Shown: positions 45,974 to 59,100 of the stretch, piece after piece
Numbering within the stretch: position 1 is the stretch's first letter
How the letters are laid out: each line of letters starts with the position of its first letter
Assembly: GCA_021464415.1 (NCBI GenBank)
Contig: CM038467.1
Span: 27,397,248-27,461,247, forward strand
Source of the DNA: Lonicera japonica
Lineage: Eukaryota; Streptophyta; Magnoliopsida; Dipsacales; Caprifoliaceae
Length of the DNA: 64,000 nucleotides
Direction: 5' to 3'
The notes under the pieces: generated by a model
What the model saw: only the letters and a program-made list of their open reading frames with translations
Database searches by the model: none
Told to the model about the DNA's origin: nothing
Program-made: the position numbers and the translations under genes

Positions 45974-48879
45974 TGTTGGGTTTCTTAACAATGAAGCAAA
46001 GAAAAGAAAATTCAACAATTTTGGCAGCAAGGTCCAGCGGGATCCAATGTAAAAATGTTGGAAATTGAGGTGGCTTTGACCAAATTAAAGTCGGTGGACT
46101 TTTGCACAATTTGAGGGCGGTGGATGTTTGTCCTCTTTGCATGAGAGTTTAAAAGTCAAGTAAATAATAGATAAGGAGAGAAATTAAATTTTAGGGAGAG
46201 AAAGTGAATTTCTCTTGGTGAGAAGTTATTTGGTGAGAGTTTATTTTATAAACTTTGATTTTTTTAGTGAGATTGGGTGTACTTGGGTTAAGGGTAAAAG
46301 AGTCTATATCTTGTATTTCTTATATTGTACAATTATTATCTTAATAATGAAATCACGCTCTCCGTGGATTAGTGGCAATTTGCCGATACCATGTAATTTT
46401 GTATCTCTTTTATAATTATTATTTTACTTGTTCCATCATATATATGTATTGTTTATGGTGAGCATCGCTTAGTAGTGGAAATATTCTGCTTGGCAAAAGG
46501 GTGGTGTCGAAATTATATTGGCTCGGATCCTAACAATTTGTATCAGAGGAAGGTTTGAGGTTCGCACAAGGTGTTTGATTAAAAAAGTCGTGCATAGATT
46601 TTTTATTCATATCACAGGTGCTGTTTAATTTCAGCAAAGTTTCTTTTACCATGGCAAGGAATATTGCAGTTCAATATGTGACAGACATATACGATGGAAA
46701 TGGGAGCTTCACTCTTTGGCAAACAAGAGTGAAGGACCTCCTTGTCCAACAAGGCTTGGCAATGGCGTTAAAAGGGTTAAGTGGCAAGCCGGAAAGGATG
46801 AGTGATGATGATTGGGAGGATATAGAGTCAAAGTGCTTGAGCATGATTTGACAAAATATCGGTGATAATATCATAACTTCATCGATGAGGATACGGTGCC
46901 GAAGCTGTGGGATAAACTAGAAAAGATGTATCTAGGCAAGAATCTCATAACAAAGCTCAATCTCAAGCAGGACCTTTATCACTTGAAGATGGGGGAAGGC
47001 GGTAACCTCATGGACCATATGAATAAATTTCATGGGCTTGTTGATCAACTTAAGAAAGTTGATGTTAAAATTGAGGAAAAAGATGAGGCCTTATTGCTTC
47101 TTACCTCACTTTCAGATTCTTATGAAAACATAGTCACTACTGTCTTATATGGAAAGGATACGTTGAAGATGGAAGATGTGGACTCGACTCTGTTGTCTAA
47201 CGACAAAAAAAAAAGTCCTCATATGAGGAGATTTCAGAATCGGCTATGATTGTTCATGATTAGAATAGGAGAAGGAATGCCAGCCGAGGATCTAGTGGAA
47301 ACAGTAGGTCTAGATCAAAGGGCGGTGGAAAAGGCAAGCAATGCTATAAGTGCAAGCAGTGGGGTCACATAAAATGGTACTATCATTTGAAAAAGGAAGG
47401 TGACACCAGTAATGCAATAATAGCATGTGCAGATGAAGGAAACTTTGGAAATGCTCTCACAGCCTCCAAATTTAATTCTTTTTCTCAAAGTAATTGGATA
47501 TTGGATTCGAGATCTTCGAATCATTTTTGTTTCAAGAAGGAATATTTTGATTCGTTCAAAGAACGTGCTAATAGTTCTTTGACATTGCCAAGCGGTAATA
47601 AATGACTATTGTGGGTGTCGGAACGGTGAGAATCAAAATGTTTGACGGGGTGGAGCGTACTTTGGGTGGTGTGGCGTATGTCCCAAAGTTTCGAAAAAAT
47701 ATAATATCCATTAGCCAGTTGGATTCCAAAGGCTGCTGGGTATTGATAGAAGGTGGAGCTATGCAAATCACACGTGGAGGTAAGGTCCTAGCAAAGGGAA
47801 AAGAGAGAAACGGTTTGTACCGCCTTATTCAGACTTCAAGGAAACAAGGTGAACAATATATCAAGCGCTTGAAACTTGTTTCGTTTGATCATTCAAAAAC
47901 GAAGACACATGTGTCATATTTCTAAGCAGGAAGCAATGGTGAGATAGAAATTCCTACTAGGGAAGGGGTAATTATTAAGTCCCCCTTTGGAGTCGGCAAG
48001 TAAGGTTGACTGGCAAAGTTACGCATTGAATTGGCCGACATGAATCAAGGTGGAGTTAGGACCAAATATTTCCTTGATTGGGGAATGCGTAGCGGGCATG
48101 AGAAACAGGCGAATGAAAACGTTTGTGTGTGTAACAAACAAGAGTCTTATTATTTAAGACTAGGGAAGTCCACATCAGGTGGAGCACTATTTGAACTTGG
48201 TAAGAAGGAGGTTCCATGCAATCGTGTTTTAGTGTGGTAAAAATTGTCAAAGCAAATTGACAATTGTTTGTCAAGGTGGAGATTGTTGGGTTTCTTAACA
48301 ATGAAGCAAATAAAAGAAAATTCAACAATTTTGGCAGCAAGGTCCAGCTGGATCTAATGTAAAAATGCTGAAAATTGAGATGTGCTTTGACCAAATTAAA
48401 GTTGGTGGACTTTTGCACAATTTAAGAAGGTGGATGTTTGTCTATAAATAAAGCCCTTTACATGAGAGTTTAAAAGTCAAGTAAATAATAGATAAGGAGA
48501 GAAATTAAATTCTAGGGAGAGGAATTAAATTCTAGGGAGAGAAAGTGAGTTTCTCTTGGTGAGAATTTATTTGGTGAGAGAGTTTATTTAATAAACTATA
48601 ATTTTTTTGAGTGAGATTTGGTGTACTTGGGTTAAGGGTAAAAGAGTGTATGCCTTGTATTCCTTATATTGTACAATTATTATCTTAATAGTGAAATCAA
48701 GCTCTCCGTGGATTAGTGGCAATTTGCAGATACCACGTATTTAGTGTCTCTTTTATAATTATTATTTTACTTGTTCCATCATATATAGGTATTTGTTTAC
48801 GGTGAGCATCGCTTAGTAGTGGAAATATTCTGCTTGGCAAAAAGGTGTTGTCGAAATTATATTGGTGCAGATCCTAACA
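45974..48879 (+). mobile_element. Internally deleted Copia LTR retrotransposon
   Basis: LTRs at 45974-46535 and 48284-48879 start TGTTGGGTTTCTTAACAATG and end GATCCTAACA, with 5-bp duplication AGTAC (45969-45973 and 48880-48884). A primer-binding site TTGTATCAGAG follows the 5' LTR and a purine tract GGTGGAGA precedes the 3' LTR. The LTRs differ at many positions and by small indels, including a duplicated GGGAGA block, so this insertion is older than the one at 43222. The 1.75-kb interior keeps only gag and part of protease; integrase and reverse transcriptase are absent. Confidence 0.92.
46651..47925 (+). pseudogene. Broken Copia gag-protease
   Basis: Starts MARNIAVQYVTDIYDGNG, continues after a stop near 46850 with KLWDKLEKMYLGKNLITKLN, then a zinc knuckle CYKCKQWGHIKWYYH (47341; CCHC with the last Cys replaced), a protease-like WILDSRSSNHFCF (the catalytic DSG is DSR), and VAYVPKFRKNIISISQLDSK. 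Multiple stops and frame changes; not functional. Confidence 0.88.
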
Positions 48880-48933
48880 AGTACCTCTGATACCTCTTGT
48901 TATAACGTCACCAGCTTAATAAATGAATTTAGT

Positions 48934-49152
48934 AGATAATTTTTAGAGAGAGTTACAGAGATAGGCAGAGGAAGGAGAAGTTTTCATTAAGGAGAAGAGG
49001 ATAACAGATAGATAATTTTTAAAGAGTTACAGAGATACGCAGAGGAAGGAGAAGTTTTCGTTAAGAAGAAGAGCATAACAAATAGATAATTTTTAGAGAG
49101 TTATAGAGATAGGCAGAGGAAGGAGAAGTTTTCGTTAAGGAGAAGAGGGTAA
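48934..49152. repeat. About 75-bp tandem repeat, three copies
   Basis: Units start GATAATTTTTA at about 48936, 49011 and 49085 and contain AGGCAGAGGAAGGAGAAGTT. The array lies in LTR-like sequence next to the minus-strand gag remnant. From 49231 to 49743 nothing else is recognised. Confidence 0.85.
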
Positions 49153-49751
49153 CAGAAAAAAAAGAAAAAAAAAAGAAAGAGGAAATTCTTCATTAATTCC
49201 ATGACCCCCATACAATCTCGACTCTCAAGCACTCTCTTATAAAAGAAATAAAAAAAAGGTGATTTTACTGCAATTAATCCATGTTGTTAAGTTAATCTGC
49301 GTTACTTATTAAATTAATCCGCGAGAGATAGACTTAGAAAAAAAATATTATTGATTTAATTTTTATAAATATTATTTTATTAATAATTTAATAGTAAAAT
49401 ATCCACTAAATTATTAACTACATCCACTTTAATTAAGGAAACTATTGTTCACACTCACTGAATATTCATTTTCACCCCTATTTTAAGTAACTTGTAATTC
49501 ACCTAACCAAATTCTAAATAATTTTTTCTTTTCACCTCGTTTATTTTGGAATGACTCATCTACGATTTGGAAAACCTACTGCACGATGATGTCAAGTAAA
49601 TCGTGAACGCTCATTTTTAATGAGTGGTTCAAATTTGCACGTGGAAATAAAAAATTAAAAAATAGTTAAGCTTGTCGTTTTGGATAACCTTCTCGTTAAC
49701 GGTCGTCTATTCTACCGCTCTTTATTTTTTTTTGACAAAGTCTATTCAGCC

Positions 49752-50558
49752 TAGTGTTTTAAAAGGCGAATGCATAAGCCTAAGCGTTTGCTTGTCCGAA
49801 GGCGAGGCGTAGGCCTCAATGCGACAAGACGTAAGCCATTCGTGTAAAACATTTTATATTAAAAATAATAATAATAATTAATATAAAGTTTATAAATATT
49901 AAAATATGTTTTTTTTTATCTTGTAGTGAGGTTTTTCAATTTAAAGAATAAAGTGCTTAATAAAAATAACTTAGGGGTTTGTTGTAAATATTAAAAAAAA
50001 ATCTCATCATTCTCATAGAATTATTGGTAATTTTGTAAATATTTAATATACTTAAGGTTAATTTGGTCATTCTCCCCTAAAAATCAAAACCCTTGCACCT
50101 CTTATTCACCCTCTCTTTCTCATCATACCACACGCAGCCGACATGTCTTCTTCTTCCTTTTCTTGATCTCCATCTTCCACATTCTTCATTCCGTAACCGT
50201 TCATCTCCATTTTTCGACATTCTTCACTCCGTCATCGTCCAGGCCATCTCCATTTTTCGAAGTTCCGAGTACATCCTCATTTATTCCTCCACAGCTCCAC
50301 TTTCTCTTTTTCTCTCTGTTTCGACTTTGTGGGTGTGACGGTGTGTGTTTTGTTGTTAGGGTTTAAACAATTGAAACTGCACAAAAGGCGTAAGCCTTGC
50401 CGAAAATGCGTACGCTTTTCCTAAAATGCGTAAGCCTCGTTGAAAATGCGCACGCCTTCTGTGTATTCCGCTGTTCTCTTAAGCTTTGCTGCATTTTTGG
50501 CTCGAGGCGCACTAAGGCACGCCTTAATGCGCGCATCTCACCGCCTTTTAAAACACTG
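49752..50558. mobile_element. Non-autonomous hAT element
   Basis: An 807-bp element flanked by a perfect 8-bp duplication ATTCAGCC (49744-49751 and 50559-50566). Ends are AGTGTTTTAAAAGGCG and its inverse, followed inward by repeated GCGTAAGCCT-type subterminal motifs (at 49790-49840 and 50388-50460). No transposase is seen; the pyrimidine-rich centre is open on the plus strand but unrecognised. Confidence 0.92.
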
Positions 50559-50566
50559 ATTCAGCC

Positions 50567-51206
50567 ACTCTTATCTCCTATTATTCTCTCTATAACAACA
50601 CACACACTCTCTCTGCTTTGTATTTCCACAATATTCAGAAAATCCACAATTCCTCTGTAGAATCACCTCGTACAGTTCCCTCCATCTTTAATTGACGATC
50701 GTCACCCTTTTTTCATACCAACAAATGTCTTTGTGTAAACTGGAAATCCTCGATCCATTTGTTTTTTCAACTCCTTACTTTTCTCCATCTCCACTAACTT
50801 CAAGATATTATTGGGTCTTTATGTTTTGGTTTGATATAATAAATACCAAAACACATTTTTGAGGTCTAATTTAGGATATTGGTTTTGCTTGGTCTTCTCA
50901 ATTTCATAATTTAGGTCTAATATAAAGAAAAAGTGGAGCTTAATGTATTTAACTTAATTGAACTAATCCATAATTGGAATCAAAAGAACAAAATTAGAAG
51001 AGGTTTATTGATGGCGATTGTAATGGTGGATTGAGATGATGGGATTGAGTGTTGGCCTAATTGTAACAAAAACGGTTGCAGAAGAGAATGAATGGATTTT
51101 TTTAGAAAGAAAGGCATAGTGTAACAAACGGAGTTAATTTACGTTGTGTACCATACGACGTAGTTTAAATAGAGAGATTTAGGGTGTCAACAATTATAAA
51201 TTAAGG
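50567..51206. other. Spacer, no gene seen
   Basis: AT-rich sequence without recognisable coding or repeat borders. Confidence 0.5.
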
Positions 51207-52116
51207 GGGGTGTATTCAATTCAGATTTTAACTGACTTTTTAAAATCTGTGGATTATGTTAAGTCCATGGATTGTTTTAAATCCTTATAGAATCTGTCAT
51301 ATTTTAATGCATGGATTCTTTTGAATTTATGTAGATTTTAATAAGTCGGTGGATATCTGTAGATTTTAATAAGTCCATCAAAAAAATAAAAAATCAAAAG
51401 ACAAACAATAAAATAAATTAATTACGAGTTTAAACTAACATTATTAAAAATGTAAAGACATTTAACGAAATACATTACAAAAATGTTAAATTTCGGAGCA
51501 TCCAACCCAAAATCAATTGCCATTTCTATTCGATTTTCATCTTCTGTTTAAAAAAAATCATAAAATGGGAGAGAAAAAATATAAGGGGGCGATATCTCTA
51601 TATTTTCGGAAGAATACTAATTGGATAATTAAAATTTTGAATGTAGCCGTATCTAAATCGAAAAAAGGGTCTTTATTAGATAGAGTGAATGGATTAGATG
51701 GATTTAAATATATTATAGAGACGAAGAAAAAATAATACATGAAATTTGATAAAAGAAGAGGTTTTAGATAGAGAGAATGGAGTGGAAAGGTTTAATAAAT
51801 TATAGAGACAAGAAAAAATAATAGCTAAGGTTAGGAGAAAGATAGAAAAGAAATCCATGTGAAATCTTTCCCTTTGAGATAAAATTTGTTAGTGGATTCG
51901 TTATTCATAAAAACACTCCTAAATCCATAAAAATCTATCAATTTATAAAATTCTTTAAAGTTTATTGAGTTTTGAATACCACAAGATTTTAAAAGATTTT
52001 TTAAAATCCTAATTGAATATCATAAGATTTTAAAAAAATATTTAAAATCCCAATTGAATACTCATGGACTTTCAAAATCCAAGAAAATCCTATATAATCT
52101 AAATTGAATACACCCC
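51207..52116. mobile_element. DNA transposon relic with GGGGTGTATTCAATT ends
   Basis: About 910 bp with inverted ends GGGGTGTATTCAATT and AATTGAATACACCCC, and many subterminal AAAATCC/GGATTTT and TTGAATA repeats near both ends. No transposase. The target duplication is not clear enough to assign a superfamily. Confidence 0.75.
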
Positions 52117-53148
52117 TTTAAATTTGTCAAAATATATTAAAAAAGAATTATATTTAGATTCATAATCTTAATTAAAATGAAATCTAAATTTGTGAATCAT
52201 AAATTAATTTTAATCGGTGAATATATTTATTAATTTTAAAAAGGGTAATCTTGTTAAACTTTCTTTAAGATTTCCATCATTTAAAAGTGGATTATCTGCA
52301 AAATCTCACGGATTAAAATAAAATCACCCTAAAAAAAGAAAAGACTCAATTTAAAATACACAACGACACTGCTTTTAACCCTCACTCACTTATTAGAACG
52401 ACACTGTTCGACTCTTGACCTGACATTCGCCAATTTAAACTAAAACAATTCAAATTAAACCCTAATCCCCAAATTAATTCTCACATCATAACACCAACAA
52501 TGTAGGAGCGGTCAAGGGGCCTCCTCTGCCCCTACCACAAGGGAGTAGGGACTGAAGATACCGAGATTCAAATCCATACCCACAAAAGAAACAAACTCCT
52601 CTCGCCGAATTCATTAGGGGTACACATGATGCAAAAAGATAGAAATTTCCAAAATAGATAGGATTTTTGTGAGCAAAGCTATGTGAAAGACCCAAAACAA
52701 GCCCAGATTTTATAGCACTGAGTGCAATGTGTCATGCCGACACATCAGAAGACAAATGCTCTGCAACTTAGAGTACAGCCTGATTATTATGCACTGAAAA
52801 TGCCAGAACTACTCGGGAATGTGTACCATGCTTCGTATGTCGTGCAACAAAGATGGAAATATAGAATACCGCACGACACATGGCATTATGTTGTACGACA
52901 CGGCACGCATGCTTACAAAGCCTTGGTAAAAATGTTTTCTGCATCTGTTTGCGACAGTGATTGATTACAAATGACACGGAGTATGCGTCCCATGTGTCCA
53001 GACATAAATGCTGAAAATAACTAAATGAAACACCAAAAGATAGAAATCACGTAGAATCAGAAATAGGATAAAATTCAAGTGTTTTGATCCAAAAGTGGAT
53101 TGTACTATGGACATGTCCAGAACACGCAATAATCCTTAAAATGAAACC
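52117..53148. other. Spacer downstream of the chimeric ARF gene
   Basis: AT-rich to 52480, then mixed composition. Short direct and inverted CGACACAT-type motifs occur at 52727-52745 and 52870-52905, reminiscent of the dyad-rich MITE interior. No gene recognised. Confidence 0.4.
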
Positions 53149-56100
53149 CTAATCAGTCCTAGGGCGCTTCCCATGGGCGCTGCATTCTCCTGTACCCTCT
53201 GCAGTAGTGTCTTGAGCTCTGTTGGGTTCGGACTGGGTTACCGTACGAGAACGACCAGCAACAGTAGCTTCCAGACGGTGATGAGAAGCACCCTTGCAAT
53301 AGCAATTGCCAGAAGGCTGAATAGATGCCGAACGGTCCCCCCGTGAGGCTCCCGCTGAACCGCCACCAGAAAGGTAGAGATCAGGTAAGTCCCGGGACAA
53401 GTAAGTGCGGTACTCCCTCTCGGAAGGTCGAGGATCTCTTCCTAACCCGAACAGCATCCAAGCCCAAGGGGACCAGAAGCTCGCATAGAGAGCCCTTAGG
53501 TCCTGAGAACGAATTTGAATCACCTGGGAAAGAAAAGAGAACATAACAACAACAACAACAACAACAAGCCTTTATCCCACTAGGTGGGGTCGGCTACATG
53601 GATCAAACGACGCTATAGTGGTCTGTCGTGAATCATATCTCTAGTGAAACCATTCGCCTCTAAATCCTTCTTAATAGTTTCACCTATAGTTTTTCTAGGT
53701 CTTCCTCTGCCTCTAACAACTAGGCTTCCCTCCATATGATCAACTCTCCTAACCATGGCATCTGCAGGTCTCCTCCATACATGCCCAAACCATCTAAGTC
53801 GAGATTCAACCATCTTTTCTGTAATAGGTGCCACCCCAACTCCCTCTCTGATGGTAACATTCCTGATCTTATCTTTCCTAGTCTTGCCACTCATCCATCT
53901 CAACATTCTCATCTCAGCTACACTTAGTTTATTCTCGTGTTGGCTTTTGACCGCCCAACACTCAGTCCCATACAACATTGCTGGTCTAACCGCGGTACGA
54001 TAGAATTTTCCTTTTAACTTGAGTGGTACCTTTTTATCACATAACACACCCGAAGCTTTCCTCCATTTCAACCATCCTGCTTGAATCCGGTGATTTACAT
54101 CTCCCTCTATCTCCCCATCTTCTTGTATAATGGATCCAAGATACTTAAACCGAGTGACTTGTGGTATGACATTATCCCCAACTTTTACCTCTAAGTTAGT
54201 AGTGCTCCGCCTTTTATTGAACTTGCACTCCATGTATTCTGTCTTACTTCTGCTTAAACGAAAGCCATGCGCTTCTAAATTTTGTCTCCAAGTTTCCACA
54301 TTCCCATTTAGCTCTTCTCTGGACTCACCCACTAGGACAATATCATCTGCAAACAGCATACATCGCGGTGCTGGCTCTTGAATGTGTTCCGTGAGTACAT
54401 CCAAGACCAAGGTAAACAGATAAGGGCTCAAAGCTGACCCTTGGTGTAGTCCTATAGTTATAGGAAAATCTTCTGTGGACCCACTATGTGTTCTCACACT
54501 AGTCATAGCTCCTTCATACATGTCCTTGATAACACGAATATAGGCAATCCTAACCCCTTTCTTCTCTAGGGCTTTCCACAAAATCTCTCTGGGTACCCTA
54601 TCGTACGCCTTCTCCAAGTCAATGAAAACCATGTGTAGGTCCTTTTGATCCCTCCGATATTGCTCCATCAAACGCCGCAACAAGTAAATTGCTTCCATGG
54701 TCGACCTTCCGGGCATAAAACCAAATTGATTATCTAAAATGCTGGTTTCTTTTCTTAGTCTCCGCTCAATCACCCTTTCCCATAACTTCATAGTATGACT
54801 CATGAGTTTAATCCCCCTGTAATTGGCGCAATTTTGTATATCCCCTTTATTCTTATAAATCGGGATTAGGGTGCTTCTCCTCCATTCTTCCGGCATCTTC
54901 TTTGACCTCAATATCTTGTTGAAAAACCTTGTGAGCCAACCAATGCCTTTATCACCTAGACCCTTCCAAACCTCAATAGGTATACTATCTGGCCCAACTG
55001 CTTTATCACTATCCATTCGTATCAATGCTTCTTTCACTTCCTTTTCTTGAATTCTGCGATAAAAGGTGAAATTTTGGTCATCCTCTCGCATGTTCAGCTC
55101 ATCTCCACTTGCTAAAATCTCGTAACCTTCATTAAATAATTTGTGAAAATAGTTCTTCCATCTCTCTTGTATGTCTTGTTCTTTAACCAAGACATTACCT
55201 TCTTCGTCCTTAATGCATCTCACTTGATCCAAGTCTTTTGTCTTCCTTTCTCGACCTTTAGCAAGTCGGTAAATAGCTTTTTCCCCAGCTTTGGTGCCTA
55301 AAGATTGGTATAATCCATCAAAAGCTTTAGTCCTCGACTCACTCACCGCCTTCTTAGTCTCTTTCTTTGCTTCTTTGTAAGATTCCCAATTTTCCGCATT
55401 CTTACATAGAGACCAAGCTTTAAAGCATTTCCTTTTTACCTTAACTTTATCTTGTACACTATCATCCCACCACCAAGATTCTTTATCCCTAGGTCCACAC
55501 CCTCTTGATTCACCCAGCGTCTCTTTAGCTATCTTCCTGATCCCCTCGGCCGCCTTGTCCCACATATCATTTGCGCTTCCGTTTGCCTCCCAAAACCCTC
55601 CCTCCAGCACCTTGTGTTGAAAGATCCTTTGTTTTTCACCCTTCAAATGCCACCATCTAATCCTTGAAACCTTACCTTGGCCCCTTCTCTTCACTTTCCC
55701 CTTAACTCGTATATCCATCACCAGGACTCTATGTTGGGTAGTCAAGCTCTCTCCAGGTATGACTTTACAGTCCATACAACTCTTTCGATCTCCTTTCCTA
55801 AAGAGGAAGAAATCGATCTGCGAGCATGCTGCCCCACTCTTGTATGTGATGAGGTGCTCCTCCCGCTTCTTAAAACATGTATTGGCAACCATAAGATCAT
55901 AAGCAGACGAGAAATCAAGGATAGATTTTCCCTCGGTATTTACCACCCCAATGCCATAACCTCCATGCACCCCCCTATAGTTTTCAGAAGAGCTCCCTAC
56001 GTGCCCATTCAGATCCCCTCCTAGGAAAATCTTTTCTCTAAGTGGTATATCCTGGATCAAGCCTTCTAAGTCCTCCCAAAATTTTATCTTGAGGTGTTCT

Positions 56101-59100
56101 TCACACCCGACTTGAGGTGCATAAGCACTTATCACATTAAAAGTGTCCTGCTCCACTACGAATTTTAGGGCTAGGATCCTATCTCCTACCCTCTTTACAT
56201 CTACAATGTCCTTCTTCCACCATTTGTCGACAATTATACCCACTCCATTTCTCGATTTAACCTTGCCAGTGTACCAAAGCTTAAAACCCGAAGTGTCTAA
56301 TTCCTTCGCCTTAGCTCCAACCCACTTAGTTTCTTGAAGGCACATGAAATTGATCCTCCTCCTGATCATAGTGTCAACTATTTCCATCGATTTTCCTGTG
56401 AGTGTGCCTATATTCCAAGTCCCAAAACGAATCCTCCTATCATGAACTAGCTTCTTTACCCGCACCCGTTCACAAAGATGCGGGAACCCTTGCTTATTTT
56501 TCACTACACCCAGGCGGCGATGTAGCGGCCCTTGCTCATAAACACAAGTAAAAACAATTGCTATAATGGTAAAAAATGGAGGGCTAAAGAAATCAGAATA
56601 AGAAAAATATTGTACCTTGTTATCATCATATCAATGGTAACAAAGGGATGGCTAAAGAAGTAAAACCAAGAAAAGATTGTACCTCGTGATCGTCGAGTTC
56701 CTGAGGAAGAGTTACAGCTGTCCCGGGACCTGGAACCTGGGGAATTTGGAAGGTCTCAACCCCCAGGCCTATGAACTGGAACTGCTGAGGCCATAGAGGA
56801 GGCACCACCAAGGGAACGCCCGATCCTCCCAATCTAAATGCCTGAACTGGAACAGAAGTGGTAGCTCCCTCTGTCCTAGCCAGAGGCACCTGCTCACGCC
56901 TCTCCACCGCCTCCTCCACACTCAGGATCCCCTCCCAGTAATTCCCTGGAGAAACCTGCTCCAACAGGTGATCAAAACCATGCATGGAATAGACCGGAGC
57001 TCCCACGGAATGTTGAGTGGCCTTGCTCCCGCTATCAGCTTCCCAGCCCTGACTGATTCTAGCACCAGACGGCCTGTCCATGGACACATCATCACCACCC
57101 CCATCAGCCCTCCTCCCGCCACTGATGACACCCTGGAAGAAGCTGGAAGTAGGTTGATCTGGACTCACCTTGCCAACGTCGCAGGTGGGAGTCGTCACAT
57201 CCATCTCCAGCCCTGATGGGATCTGTAAAATTGTCGATGGAGGCACCTGCTCCTGCCTCTCCGGTGCCAGCTCCACGACCACCTGCGCATGAACCGGTTC
57301 TACCACGTGCTCCTCCACATGGGCACCATGACCATCGCTTCCATGTGGGGGCCAGCAAAAAGAGAGAGATGATGTGCGGTGGTGGTCATCTTGGGATTTC
57401 CACATTCCTACTAACAAAAAAGAAAATTCAAATAAATTGAAATTGAAAATTCGAATAAATAACAATAAAAAAAGATCTACAATGAGGGGGCAGTTATAGG
57501 TTTTTATACCACCAATAGGAGAACGCTCTGGCAAGCGTGAAGGTAAAACTTGCGGTCGAGCCCGTTTATTATTTCTTTGTGGAGGTTGTGGATTTGAAGG
57601 AGTTGATGCCAGAAGAGGCTCTAACTCCCACGGTGAAACTCTGTCTGGACGCAATATTGATGAAGGTTCAACCCATTGAATCTGAACATGAAAAGCAATA
57701 CCATGCACAACTTAAGATCTATAATAGATTAAATGAACTGATTAAAGATATGGTGAAACAAAGTCACACAAACAGCATGCATAACTAAAACAAGTCCATA
57801 ATCTAATCAACTCAATTTGGAAACTCTGCACCCTTTAAAGCCACTCAGACGAGATGCTACCATGAATTTCAAGAGAAAAGGAGTGTCATGCAGGATGTAT
57901 AGGCAATAAACAAGAAGATAGTTATCCAACACAAACATTTTTAATGACTGATTCTATGAAGGTGATGGAAAAGAAAGGAAAACTTTGTGAAATACCTCTA
58001 CACCTTGAGGGTCTCTATTCTGCCACATCAGCTTTTTGTCACAACCTTTTTTCAAACTTAAGAACATTTTTTTGCTTTTAATTGGGAATTCCATTTTTAC
58101 TAAACTATAGTTTTTAAACATTATTGCCAAAATATATAAATGTTGTTAATAAATCCTAAAGGGCTACACAAATCTCTGATATTCAACAAATTTTATTTGT
58201 GTAATCTATAAATAAGTCACATATTCAACAGAAACTGCATAAAAAGCAAAATTGACAATTCAGATAGAGGCAATATACAAACCTTTAAGGATCTCCACTC
58301 AGAATCAGGCCATCTCGATGGGGAACTATCTCCTTCCTCAACAATTGTTCCACTGAAACTGTATAACAAGTAAAATAAGTGTTATACAGTTAATAACTAG
58401 TTTGAAGTTCTTAAACCCACTAATTCAATGGACAACAGACAATACCTTCTTTCGGGGACGTCCCCATCTTCAAATTTCATCTTAAACTTCATACCAACAG
58501 AGAGCCTGTAGTTTCGAGCCTCAAGGTACTTGTTAAGACTTACAATGAACTCTGATTGACATGTTCTGGTCACGATCACAAATAATGATAGTTCAGCAAA
58601 ACATTTCCTCAAGTGTTTGAGAACGGAAAAAGGGGATAAGTAACTTCAAGAACAATGTAAAGCCTAGTTTGGAAAACAATAGATGCGAATTAATGAGCAA
58701 AACTTGGCCTAGCATGAGCATCTATGTATACCATGGTACCATGCGTTGTTGTATATTATGGAAAGGTGCCACTAGTAATGGGAGGAGTAGTTCTCTAACA
58801 GTTAAGATGTGGGGCTATTCAGTTCATCAAGTTACAAGTATACTGTTGGGAATGGGAGGAGTGTGTATATATGGCATGACAACTGGCATTCGTTTGGGGG
58901 CAAATGAAGGCTAGGTGTGGACCTAGAATCATTTTTGAAGCAGTTAGCTCTGATTATGCTAAAATGTCAGACTACATTGGTGTTGCTGGCTGGAACAAGC
59001 CATTAGCTGTTTCTAATGATCTGACACTTGTGATGGAATCATGGCCTCAATATCAGCCTAGGAGAGAGAGGATATAGCTGAATGGGTGCCTAATGCAAAC

